Assembly (NCBI GenBank): GCA_003251995.1
Contig: QKDT01000378.1
Coordinates: 1 to 7,552, forward strand
Length of the DNA stretch: 7,552 bases
Source: Desulfovibrio desulfuricans
Lineage (GTDB): Bacteria > Desulfobacterota > Desulfovibrionia > Desulfovibrionales > Desulfovibrionaceae
Reading direction: 5' to 3'
This document shows positions 1 to 6,849 of this stretch, one piece after another. A program made the position numbers and the translations under genes. Under the pieces are notes generated by a model. It had not been told where the DNA came from. It worked only from the letters and a program-made list of their open reading frames with translations, and did no database searches. Numbering within the stretch: position 1 is the stretch's first letter; every line of letters begins with the position of its first letter.

Positions 1-75
1 TGGCGGGGTGTACTTTCCTTTTGCAGCCTGCGGGGGTATAGTTTTCCCCCATCATTTATTAGAGAGGAAATGAGC

Positions 76-1137
76 ATGAAACTCATGGAAATATTTGACG
101 TTCCCAGCCAAGAAACCCACATCCCCGTTCCCTATGTTATTGCCGAAGCAGGCGTTAACCATGAGGGCAGCATGGATATTGCCCGCCGGCTGGTTGACGA
201 AGCCGCCGAAGGCGGAGCCAATGCCATCAAGTTTCAGACCTACAAGGCCGGAACCCTGGCCTCCAAGGATTCTCCCGCTTATTGGGATACATCCAAGGAG
301 CCGACCTCCAGCCAGTATGAGCTGTTCAAGAAGCACGATTCCTTTTGGAAGAACGAATTTGAAGCCCTGAAGAAGTATTGCGACGCAGCGGGCATTGCCT
401 TCATGTCCACACCCTTTGATGTGGAATCAGCGCATTTTCTCAACGATCTCATGGACGTGTTCAAGATTTCTTCTTCAGATATCACCAACAAGCCCTTCAT
501 CCGCATTTTGTGCGATTTCAAAAAGCCCATCATTCTTTCCACGGGCGCGGCGCACCTGCATGAAATCGCCGAAGCTGTTGAGTGGATTGAAGAAAAGGGC
601 AACAAGCTGGCTCTGCTGCACTGCGTCCTCAACTACCCCACCGCGGATGAAAACGCCGCACTGGGCATGATCCCCGCTCTCAAGCAGCATTTCCCGCAGC
701 ACGCCATCGGTTATTCTGACCACACCTTGCCCGGTGACATGCATATTCTTGAAACTGCCACGCTTTTGGGGGCACGTATTCTTGAAAAACATTTTTCGCA
801 TGACAAAACCTTGCCCGGCAACGACCACTATCACGCCATGGATAAGGAAGACCTCAAGCATTTTTACAAGCGCCTCAGCGCTACGCTGACCAGCGTTGGC
901 GGTATGCAACTGCGCGCCCTGCCAGAAGAAGAGCCCGCCCGTCAGCACGCCCGGCGTTCTTTGGTGACAGCGCGGGCCGTACCCGCCGGTCAGCCCCTGA
1001 CCGCGGCCGACCTTACCTGGAAGCGCCCCGCGCACGGCATTTCGCCCCGCAATTACGATGAGGTGCTCGGCATGCGCGCGCGCCGTGATCTCCCCGAAGA
1101 TACGGTGCTTTCGTGGGCCGATCTTGACAGGGCCTAA
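76..1137 (+). CDS. neuB: NeuB-family nonulosonic acid synthase (N-acetylneuraminate synthase-like) with SAF domain
   Basis: The family condenses phosphoenolpyruvate with an N-acetylated hexose to give a nine-carbon acid sugar (sialic, legionaminic or pseudaminic acid) in the cytoplasm. Numbered from the ATG at 76 (353 residues, full length), the TIM-barrel motifs are EAGVNHEG at 24-31, KFQTY at 52-56, STPFD at 111-115 and LLHCVLNYPT at 180-189. GYSDHT (212-217) and EKHF (237-240) supply His216 and His239, matching the two metal-binding histidines of characterised NeuB. A C-terminal SAF/antifreeze-like domain spans about 291-353 (RRSLV..., KRPAHGISP). ATG 76 is preferred over ATG 70 because the AGGA at 65-68 lies 7 bases from 76 but only 1 base from 70. 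The next gene starts 2 bases after the stop, so the two are probably co-transcribed. The family is near certain. Which acid sugar is made cannot be told from motifs alone; PseI or LegI activity is possible, so the gene symbol is family-level. Confidence 0.93.
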   Translation: MKLMEIFDVPSQETHIPVPYVIAEAGVNHEGSMDIARRLVDEAAEGGANAIKFQTYKAGTLASKDSPAYWDTSKEPTSSQYELFKKHDSFWKNEFEALKKYCDAAGIAFMSTPFDVESAHFLNDLMDVFKISSSDITNKPFIRILCDFKKPIILSTGAAHLHEIAEAVEWIEEKGNKLALLHCVLNYPTADENAALGMIPALKQHFPQHAIGYSDHTLPGDMHILETATLLGARILEKHFSHDKTLPGNDHYHAMDKEDLKHFYKRLSATLTSVGGMQLRALPEEEPARQHARRSLVTARAVPAGQPLTAADLTWKRPAHGISPRNYDEVLGMRARRDLPEDTVLSWADLDRA

Positions 1138-1139
1138 TT

Positions 1140-2867
1140 ATGAGCAACGGGCGTATAACCCTTGTTCTTGGTCGCATGCCTCACAAGGCCGACCCTGAGT
1201 TGTTCCGCGCCGCCGGGCCATGGTGTTTTGCCGAGCAGGAGGAATTTTTTCCCGACTGGGATAAAAAGTTTACCTTTGCTCCAGAGCCGCTGGCAGAAAT
1301 AGGGCAGCAGGATCGGGCCTGCAAAGAGGTAAAGGCCCTTTGCGCCGACATTCTGCCCCGCATTGCGGAGCGTCTGTGCCCGCACGCGCGCAGTTTGCCC
1401 GCCGCATACTGGGAAACATTGCTCACGCCTTGGGTCATGAACGTATCCAAGCAAGTTGTGGAACGCTGGTGGCGGGTCAAGGCCATGGTGCAGGTGTGGG
1501 GGCAAGAGCCGCTGCATGTGCCGCTGTTGCCCAGAGATTGCTCGTTCAACTTTGCTACCGGGCCGGATTTTGTATTGCACGGGGCGTTGGGGCATACCTA
1601 CAACCACTGGCTTTTTTCCCGCCTGCTGGAAGAGGTTTTTCCTGATACCTGGAGCATGGAATACCTGCCCGCAACGAAAAAAACCTACGGCGAGCTTCAA
1701 AAGCCCGTTGGTAAGGAGAGGTTGCGCGAAGTGCTGCGCAACCTCATGTTGCGTCTGCCCTGTCCCCGATTAAAGGGTATGAGCATGGTTCAGAGCTTGC
1801 GGTTTTCGCTGGCTTTGCTGCACAGGAGCAAAGGGCCGGACATGTCGCACCCGCAGGCGGAGTATGGCAGTGCCGCTACAGGTGTTGCGGCGGATTTTCC
1901 CGAAAATCTGCTCCACAAGCTTGTGCCGCTGTTCATGGTTTCGCTGCCCCAACTGCTGGCAAGCCATAAACACCCGGCCCGCCTCTCGCGGGATCCGTTG
2001 GGGCCGCGCCTGCGCGTGGCAAGCGTTATGGCTTATGAAGATGCGGATTACCGCCAGTCGCTGGCCCGGTGGCGGGGGCGCGGCAACCGCCTTATGTATG
2101 TGCAGCACGGCAGTGATTACGGACAGGTGCGTTGCGTTTCTGATGTGGAGATGGTGGAATACAGCCAGCACGCCTTTGGCACCTGGGGCTGGAAGCAGCA
2201 TCAGGGCAGCGAAGGCAACTTTATTCCTTTGCCGTATCCGCAGCTTGATGGGCTGGAGGGGCGCTGGCATGGGCAGAAAGGTGAAAACCTGCTGTTTGTG
2301 GGCACGGAAATGCCCGCCTTTCCCTATCGGCTTGATGCGCACCCCTCGCCTTTGCAAACAGTAGAATACCGCAAGGACAAAGCCCGTTTTTTTGAAGCTC
2401 TGGGGCGCGAAGTGCAGGGCCACTCTCTGTACCGCCCCTATTTCCCTGTTCCCGGTTCGCTGCGCGATGCGGATTGGGTGCTGGCGCGGTTTCCGCAGGT
2501 GCGCATGGCTACTGGCATGCTGTCTGCACACCTCTACGCCTGCCGTCTGCTGGTTTTGGATCACAACGGCACAACGCTGCTTGAATCGTTGGTTGCCAAT
2601 ATTCCCACGATACTTTTCTGGCGGCGGGACGCGTGGGCGCTGACAAGCGACGCCACGGCGCTGCTGGACATGCTGGCTGATGCCGGTATATGGCACGAAA
2701 CACCCCAAAAGGCTGCCGCCAAGGCCGCCGAGGTCTGGAGTGACCCGCTGGCATGGTGGATGAGCGATAGCGTGCAGCAGGCGCGCAAGGCGTACTGCGC
2801 ACAGCAGGCCCTGACCGTTCCTGGCGGTCCTAACCCTTACTGGCTGAAAATGCTGAAGAGTCTTTAA
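1140..2867 (+). CDS. Putative transferase of the LIC12162 (TIGR04331-like) family
   Basis: A 575-residue cytoplasmic-looking protein with no signal peptide or membrane segment. It resembles the LIC12162 family of putative transferases, named from Leptospira, by recall of the family pattern. The N-terminal block has a strand followed by AAGPWCF (24-30) and, further on, YWETLLTPWV (90-99) and QVVERWWRVKAM (105-116), like the family's GEWC and YWR-GPW-RW signatures. The middle has YVQHGSDYG (320-328), and the C-terminal part has DHNGTTLLESLVANIPTILF (474-493), then a WW-Q-AR-C tail (539-553). The QHG element and the T-x-LES-x-N-x-PT block resemble nucleotide-sugar-binding halves of capsule-type glycosyltransferases. 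It starts 2 bases after the synthase stop, with a weak AGG at 1129-1131. By context it may transfer the acid sugar made by the preceding enzyme. That role is inference; acceptor and donor are unknown. Confidence 0.75.
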   Translation: MSNGRITLVLGRMPHKADPELFRAAGPWCFAEQEEFFPDWDKKFTFAPEPLAEIGQQDRACKEVKALCADILPRIAERLCPHARSLPAAYWETLLTPWVMNVSKQVVERWWRVKAMVQVWGQEPLHVPLLPRDCSFNFATGPDFVLHGALGHTYNHWLFSRLLEEVFPDTWSMEYLPATKKTYGELQKPVGKERLREVLRNLMLRLPCPRLKGMSMVQSLRFSLALLHRSKGPDMSHPQAEYGSAATGVAADFPENLLHKLVPLFMVSLPQLLASHKHPARLSRDPLGPRLRVASVMAYEDADYRQSLARWRGRGNRLMYVQHGSDYGQVRCVSDVEMVEYSQHAFGTWGWKQHQGSEGNFIPLPYPQLDGLEGRWHGQKGENLLFVGTEMPAFPYRLDAHPSPLQTVEYRKDKARFFEALGREVQGHSLYRPYFPVPGSLRDADWVLARFPQVRMATGMLSAHLYACRLLVLDHNGTTLLESLVANIPTILFWRRDAWALTSDATALLDMLADAGIWHETPQKAAAKAAEVWSDPLAWWMSDSVQQARKAYCAQQALTVPGGPNPYWLKMLKSL

Positions 2868-2870
2868 CAC

Positions 2871-3902
2871 ATGCAAGTTCGTGTTTATTCGTTGTCGCTG
2901 CTGGTGGCTGCGGTTTTCTGTTCTGTGCTGCTTATGGGCGGCACTGTTCTGGCTGATGACGCGTCAACCCTGCGCGAGGCTCAGGCCGCGCTGGACAAGG
3001 CGGACTACGATCAGGCCGTACGAGTACTCAAGCCGTTGGTGGACAGCGGCAATGCCGAAGCCCTCTATGTTATGGGCCGCCTGATTCTTGAAGGAAAGGG
3101 CGTAAAGAAAAACAACACCCGCGCCGCGGAATTTTTCCGTCTGGCGGCAGAAAAGGGCGATGTCAGCGCCATGAATTCATGGGCCACATCGTTGGTCACG
3201 GGCGATGGCGTTCCGCGCAATTATCACGAGGCCGCCCGCTGGTTCCGCAAGGCTGCCGATCAGGGGCTCGCCATGGCCCAATATAATCTTGGCTACCTCT
3301 ATGCTTACGGCAAGGGAGTATCCAAGGACGAAAGCGCGGCTATCGACTGGTATACCCGTGCCGCCAATCAGGGTTTGGCCTCTGCCCAGTATTCACTGGG
3401 CTGGACCTACATGAACGGCAAAGGGGAAAACCAGAGCGACACCAAGGCTGCCCACTGGTTTGAAAAAGCCGCGGAGCAGGATCACGCCAAGGCTCAGAAC
3501 AACCTTGCCTACATGTATGCGGAAGGGCGCGGCTATGCCCAAGACCCAGCCAAGGCCGTTCAGTGGTACACGCGCGCGGCGGAGCAGGGATATTCGGAAG
3601 CTCAGTACAACCTCGGCTATATGTATGAGCAAGGGCGCGGCGTTGCCCAGGATTATACCCAGGCCGTTGACTGGTACCGCAAGGCCGCGGAGCAGAACGA
3701 ATCTGCCGCCCAGTACAGCCTTGGACTCATGTATGACCAGGGCACGGGCGTTCCCCGCAATCTGACCGAGGCCATGCGCTGGTATCAACTGGCTGCCAAA
3801 AATGGAGACCCGGACGCCAAGGCCGCCCTGCGCAGCATCTCGACAAAGGCTCCCGCCAAGGGCGCCAGCCCCGCCAGGCAGAGCCGCGAAAAAAAGAAAT
3901 AG
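2871..3902 (+). CDS. Secreted Sel1-repeat (SLR/TPR-like) protein
   Basis: A 343-residue protein with a clear signal peptide: a short basic start, a hydrophobic run at about 6-27, and a likely signal peptidase I site after VLA (residue 28). A helical stretch (30-60) follows, then seven consecutive Sel1-like repeats of exactly 36 residues each: 62-97, 98-133, 134-169, 170-205, 206-241, 242-277 and 278-313. They share the pattern A-x-AQYNLGYMY--G-GV--D---A--WY-KAAEQG. The tail (314-343) is lysine/arginine-rich and probably disordered. Sel1 repeats form superhelical scaffolds for protein-protein contacts, and the export signal places this one in the periplasm or outside. It follows the transferase by 3 bases with only a weak GAAGAG at 2855-2860, so it probably shares its transcript and may depend on coupling. 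It may support an envelope or glycan assembly, but no partner can be read from the sequence. Confidence 0.92.
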   Translation: MQVRVYSLSLLVAAVFCSVLLMGGTVLADDASTLREAQAALDKADYDQAVRVLKPLVDSGNAEALYVMGRLILEGKGVKKNNTRAAEFFRLAAEKGDVSAMNSWATSLVTGDGVPRNYHEAARWFRKAADQGLAMAQYNLGYLYAYGKGVSKDESAAIDWYTRAANQGLASAQYSLGWTYMNGKGENQSDTKAAHWFEKAAEQDHAKAQNNLAYMYAEGRGYAQDPAKAVQWYTRAAEQGYSEAQYNLGYMYEQGRGVAQDYTQAVDWYRKAAEQNESAAQYSLGLMYDQGTGVPRNLTEAMRWYQLAAKNGDPDAKAALRSISTKAPAKGASPARQSREKKK

Positions 3903-3943
3903 CAGCACTGCGGGCTGAAGCCCCGTCTGCCCCAATATAAGAT

Positions 3944-3990
3944 GTCGCCCGGTATGCCATTGTGTATGCCGGGCGACGTTTTGTTTTTTT
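3944..3990 (+). terminator. Intrinsic terminator of the synthase-transferase-Sel1 unit
   Basis: Arms at 3944-3955 (GTCGCCCGGTAT) and 3966-3977 (ATGCCGGGCGAC) form a 12-bp stem with one G-U pair and a 10-base loop. The T-rich run GTTTTGTTTTTTT at 3978-3990 follows directly. It begins 41 bases after the Sel1 stop codon and is a textbook rho-independent terminator. Confidence 0.93.
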
Positions 3991-4004
3991 GCTCTGTCAA
4001 CGCA

Positions 4005-4104
4005 CTGCCAGGGCTATGGTTGCATGCTGCCCTGCTTGTGCTTGGCAGAAAAAAGCCATTATTTGTCATTGCTGCCAGAGTGGTCATTTTTTACTGTCTT
4101 GGCA
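4005..4104. promoter_or_regulatory. Repeated TGCCA half-sites in the leader of the regulator gene (candidate operator)
   Basis: CTGCCAG occurs at 4005-4011 and again at 4072-4078. The same core lies inverted as TGGCAG at 4043-4048 and TGGCA at 4100-4104, the last overlapping the start codon. The copies at 4043 and 4072 form an inverted pair. The rest of the 3991-4103 gap, between the upstream terminator and the regulator start, must hold the promoter, but no convincing -35/-10 pair is visible. AraC-type regulators often bind their own leader, so autoregulation is plausible; the site itself is a guess from repetition. Confidence 0.3.
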
Positions 4105-5078
4105 TGAAGCAACGCGTTGTCTTTTTTTTATACCCAGGCATGGTTTCGCTGGACCTCTCCGGCCCGCTTGAAGTGTTTGCAACGGCAACAGATCTACTGG
4201 CGCGCGATAACAGGGGGGAGCAGGGGTATGCGCCCGTGTTCGCCGCCTGCGCTCCCGGCCCGGTTCAAACCTCATCCGGCCTTACGCTGATGGCGGATGT
4301 GGCACTTGAAAGCGTTTCGCCCGGCATGCTGGTTCTGCCGGGTGCCAGGGATGCGGAAACAGCAGCTAGAAATACGCAGACCATACAACAGGTGCGTGCG
4401 GCAGCAGCCCGTGCCGAGCGTATAGTGAGCGTGTGCAGCGGTGCGTTTATCCTGGCGGCCTGCGGTTTGCTGCATGGCAAGAGGGCCGCCACGCACTGGC
4501 TGGTGGCTGATCGGCTGGCAGAACTGTACCCGCAGATTACTGTGGAGCCAGACGCCATATTTGTGCGTGACGGCAATACGTCAACCAGCGGCGGTGTCAC
4601 GGCGGGTATTGATCTGGCTCTGGAGCTGGTGGAAGAGGATTACGGCGATAGGCTGGCTGCCGAGGTGGCTCGCGTGCTGCTGTTGTACCGCCGCCGTCCC
4701 GGCAATCAGAGCCAGTATAGCTCTGTGCTCGCCGCGCAGGCCGATGCTGGCAGGTTCACCCCGTTGGTGCGTTGGATAGAAGCGCATCTTTGCGAGCAAC
4801 TCACTGTTGAGCGCTTGGCAGAGATCGCGCACATGAGCCCCCGTTCGTTCGCAAGGGTATTCCCCATGGAAACAGGTTGCAGCCCCGCACGTTTTGTAGA
4901 AGGGCTGCGGATCACCCACGCGCGGGAACTTGTTGAGGCGGGGGCGGATTCATTCGCACTGGTGGCGCAACTGGCTGGTTTTGGCAGCGAAGAACGGCTC
5001 CGTAAGGCCTTTATTCGCCGCCTTGGCGTCAGCCCCAATCAGTACCGCCGCCATTTTTTTAAAGGAGCAAAGCTATGA
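4104..5078 (+). CDS. GlxA-type transcriptional regulator (DJ-1/PfpI domain fused to AraC helix-turn-helix)
   Basis: A 324-residue two-domain regulator. Residues 1 to about 195 form a DJ-1/PfpI amidotransferase-like domain, with the LDLSGPLEVF motif at 16-25 (Asp17), the nucleophile elbow VCSGAF at 110-115 (Cys111), ATHW at 129-132 (His131), and the GGVTAGIDLAL helix at 163-173. Residues about 218-319 are an AraC C-terminal DNA-binding domain with two helix-turn-helix units near 233-253 and 285-306, ending in LGVSPNQYRRHF. In this family the first domain is thought to sense a small molecule or be a relic of an enzyme. The frame stays open upstream to 3942, but that region contains the terminator hairpin. 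ATG 4104 places the first strand (QRVVFFLYPG) right at the N terminus, as relatives have it. It lacks a clear ribosome binding site. The stop overlaps the next start (ATGA), so the pair is translationally coupled, and the neighbour may be its regulatory target. Confidence 0.9.
   Translation: MKQRVVFFLYPGMVSLDLSGPLEVFATATDLLARDNRGEQGYAPVFAACAPGPVQTSSGLTLMADVALESVSPGMLVLPGARDAETAARNTQTIQQVRAAAARAERIVSVCSGAFILAACGLLHGKRAATHWLVADRLAELYPQITVEPDAIFVRDGNTSTSGGVTAGIDLALELVEEDYGDRLAAEVARVLLLYRRRPGNQSQYSSVLAAQADAGRFTPLVRWIEAHLCEQLTVERLAEIAHMSPRSFARVFPMETGCSPARFVEGLRITHARELVEAGADSFALVAQLAGFGSEERLRKAFIRRLGVSPNQYRRHFFKGAKL
5061..5067 (+). promoter_or_regulatory. Strong ribosome binding site inside the regulator's 3' end
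   Basis: AAAGGAG at 5061-5067 lies 7 bases before the ATG at 5075 and within the last codons of the regulator gene. It fixes the start of the downstream DJ-1/PfpI gene and supports a stop-start overlap of 4 bases (ATGA, 5075-5078). Confidence 0.85.
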
Positions 5079-5677
5079 AAAAAAGCATCACATACGGAAT
5101 ATATATCTATGAACAGGTCGCAGAGCTGGATTTTGTGGCCCCCATGCAGGTATTTGCAGCGTCAAACATGTTTGCTGGAGGTGGCAGGGTGGTGACGGTA
5201 AGCGGGACCACGGATCCGCTGTGCGGAATGAGCGGGCTGCGTATCACACCCGATTGCAGCCTCAACGATGCCCCGGCCTTGGATGTATTGCTGCTGCCCG
5301 GCACCGCGGAAGTCTCGGAATACGCCTGGCGCGACCCTCACATCCTTGATTGGGTGCGCCAGCAGTATGACAAGGTGGACTATCTCACTGCCGTATGCAC
5401 TGGGGGGCTTATTTTGCAGAAGGCTGGGCTGCTTAAAGGGCGCAAGGCCACAACGCACTGGCAGCTTATGGAAGCGCTTGAAAACGACCCGGAAATCACG
5501 GCCCTGCCAGAGGCGCGCTACGTGCGCGACGGCAAGATTATTACCTCGCAGGGCGTATCTGCGGGTATGGATATGGCCCTGTGGCTCGTGGGCCAGATTC
5601 ATAATCCTGACCATGCGCGTATGGTGCGCAAGGTGTTGCAGTACGATCCGGCCCCGCCCTATACGGCGGAAGTGTAG
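5075..5677 (+). CDS. Free-standing DJ-1/PfpI family protein, isonitrile hydratase-like
   Basis: A 200-residue single-domain cytoplasmic protein, full length for the DJ-1/PfpI superfamily. Motifs in order are ELDFVAPMQVF (17-27, Asp19), LLLPGT (72-77), AVCTGGLIL (106-114, Cys108-Thr109), KATTHW (124-129, His128) and SQGVSAGMDMAL (158-169). The Asp-Cys-Thr arrangement matches that described for isonitrile (isocyanide) hydratase, which hydrates isonitriles to N-formamides. This branch also contains proteins of unknown activity, so the substrate is not established. It overlaps the regulator by 4 bases and has its own strong ribosome binding site. Its domain is homologous to the regulator's first domain (compare LLKGRKATTHW with LLHGKRAATHW), suggesting an old duplication. 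A plausible reading is an enzyme controlled by a sensor that recognises the same or a related compound. Confidence 0.88.
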   Translation: MKKSITYGIYIYEQVAELDFVAPMQVFAASNMFAGGGRVVTVSGTTDPLCGMSGLRITPDCSLNDAPALDVLLLPGTAEVSEYAWRDPHILDWVRQQYDKVDYLTAVCTGGLILQKAGLLKGRKATTHWQLMEALENDPEITALPEARYVRDGKIITSQGVSAGMDMALWLVGQIHNPDHARMVRKVLQYDPAPPYTAEV

Positions 5678-5718
5678 GCCCATCTATTACTATTGGGCTG
5701 AATAGTCAGCAATGTAGT

Positions 5719-5754
5719 GCGGCGCAGCTCTGTGAGGGTACAGGGCTGCGCCGC
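5719..5754. terminator. Long hairpin between convergent genes, probable bidirectional terminator
   Basis: Arms at 5719-5733 and 5740-5754 pair over 15 bp with one G-U wobble and a 6-base loop (GAGGGT). The outer ten pairs (GCGGCGCAGC with GCTGCGCCGC) are perfect and all but one are G-C. It lies between the plus-strand DJ-1 gene (ends 5677) and the minus-strand ureohydrolase (ends 5791). The following bases on either strand are only weakly T-rich (TTGTGT on plus), so termination may be inefficient or factor-dependent. A weaker hairpin (GCCCA/TGGGC, 5678-5698) precedes it. Confidence 0.6.
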
Positions 5755-5790
5755 TTGTGTGGTGGCAATGTGGCTAGCGGAGATATCTGG

Positions 5791-6744
5791 CTAACGAAGC
5801 CCGTTCTTTTTTTGAAAGGCAAGAATGGATAAAAATTCAAAGCCGATGTTGGCGGCAAGATAGGCGGTCAGCTCTGCCTGGTCTATGCCAGGCATGACTT
5901 CCACAATATCAAAGCCAACATAGTGCAGATTTTTGAGTGCGCGCACCAGGCTCAAAACTTCCCACGAGGTAAATCCGCCCACCTCCGGCGTGCCGGTGCC
6001 GGGTGCGTAGGCCGGGTCCACAAAATCAATATCAAAGGTAAGAAATACCTTTGTGTCGCCTATGCGTTCCTTGATGGCTTCAATAACGGCGGGCAATCCC
6101 ATCTCACGCATTACATGCGCGGGCAGCACTTTGAACCCCAGGTCGGCGGCAATCTTGAAGTCATCCGGGTCGTAGAGCGAACCGCGCATGCCAAGCTGTA
6201 TGGAAGTGGAAGGGTCGATAAGCCCTTCTTCGAGCGCGCGCCTGAAAGGCGTGCCGTGATTGTAGGGCTGCCCGAACACGGATTCGTTAAGGTCAAGGTG
6301 CGAGTCAAAATGCAGCAGGCTCACCTTGCCGTGTTTTGCTGCCACGGCGCGTAGTTCCGCCAGGGTGATAGCGTGGTCCCCGCCAAGGCCCAGAGGCACC
6401 ACACCGGCATCAAGCAACGGTTGCATGAACTGGGTAATGGCGTCGTACGAAGGTTCAATATAGCCGGGCACAATATTTACATCGCCAAAGTCGCCGCCTG
6501 TGAGTTCGTTGAGAATATTGACCTCAAAGATCACATTGTTGGGCTTGATCATGCTCGAGATATGCCGGATGGCGGAAGGCCCGAAGCGCGAACCCGTGCG
6601 GTAGGAGCTGCCCGTATCAAAAGGAATGCCAAAAACCGCAAAATCCATGCCTGTTGGGTCGTCCATACGCGGCATGCGCATAAAGTTGCCAGTGTTGCAA
6701 AAGCGTGGGGACGACGATGCGCTGGGTGGTTGCATGGAAGCCAT
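5791..6744 (-). CDS. Arginase/agmatinase-family ureohydrolase (agmatinase or guanidinobutyrase-like)
   Basis: A 317-residue metal-dependent hydrolase of the family that splits a guanidino group to release urea. All expected di-metal ligands are visible: GGDH at 121-124 (His124), DSHLD at 147-151 (Asp147, His149, Asp151) and DID at 238-240 (Asp238, Asp240). PAYAPGTGTPEVGG (244-257) and DIVEV (279-283, with Glu282) complete the active site. NHGTPFRRALEEGLID (162-177) resembles agmatinase and guanidinobutyrase more than arginase, by recall. The family usually reads DAH-T/A-D; here it is DSHLD. GAGG at 6750-6753 (minus strand) lies 5 bases before the ATG and supports the start. It is the downstream gene of a pair with the DUF1989 gene, 105 bases apart. 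Automated annotation would probably call it speB, but agmatine, 4-guanidinobutyrate or guanidine itself are all possible substrates. Confidence 0.9.
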   Translation of the reverse strand: MASMQPPSASSSPRFCNTGNFMRMPRMDDPTGMDFAVFGIPFDTGSSYRTGSRFGPSAIRHISSMIKPNNVIFEVNILNELTGGDFGDVNIVPGYIEPSYDAITQFMQPLLDAGVVPLGLGGDHAITLAELRAVAAKHGKVSLLHFDSHLDLNESVFGQPYNHGTPFRRALEEGLIDPSTSIQLGMRGSLYDPDDFKIAADLGFKVLPAHVMREMGLPAVIEAIKERIGDTKVFLTFDIDFVDPAYAPGTGTPEVGGFTSWEVLSLVRALKNLHYVGFDIVEVMPGIDQAELTAYLAANIGFEFLSILAFQKKNGLR

Positions 6745-6791
6745 AAAAACCTCGATGTTTGGGCCGGAAAATTTCGGTCTGGTAATGGTGT

Positions 6792-6810
6792 CGGCCTCAG
6801 GCTGAGGTCG
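6792..6810. repeat. Short dyad in the DUF1989-ureohydrolase intergenic gap
   Basis: CCTCAG-G-CTGAGG (6795-6807) is a perfect 6-bp inverted repeat around one base, and it extends by near-complementary flanks to 6792-6810. In the minus-strand transcript it could fold as a stem of about 8 bp with a 3-base loop, about 48 bases before the ureohydrolase start. No T-run follows. It could be an operator, an RNA-stability hairpin or chance. The remainder of the 6745-6849 gap shows only the ureohydrolase ribosome binding site. Confidence 0.4.
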
Positions 6811-6849
6811 GGTTGCGTTGCGTTTTACGACCTGCGGCGATCTGCGGGG

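Noticed and set aside
32..50. GGGGG...CCCCC hairpin before the synthase gene
   Set aside because: It has only five pairs with a 9-base loop and no T-run afterwards, so it is too weak to call a terminator of an upstream gene.
475..1035. Minus-strand open frame opposite the synthase gene
   Set aside because: It lies wholly inside the NeuB coding region, with no motif support.
1770..2876. Minus-strand open frame of 368 codons opposite the transferase
   Set aside because: The plus-strand frame carries family motifs along this region and fits the operon spacing. The minus frame is rich in His/Arg/Gln with no domain and no ribosome binding site.
2871..2954. Lipoprotein signal in the Sel1 protein
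   Set aside because: The only early cysteine (residue 17) is inside the hydrophobic core without a lipobox. VLA followed by DD at residues 26-30 fits ordinary signal peptidase I cleavage.
5678..5698. GCCCA/TGGGC hairpin right after the DJ-1 stop codon
   Set aside because: A five-pair stem with an 11-base loop and no T-run; the larger hairpin at 5719-5754 is the better candidate.
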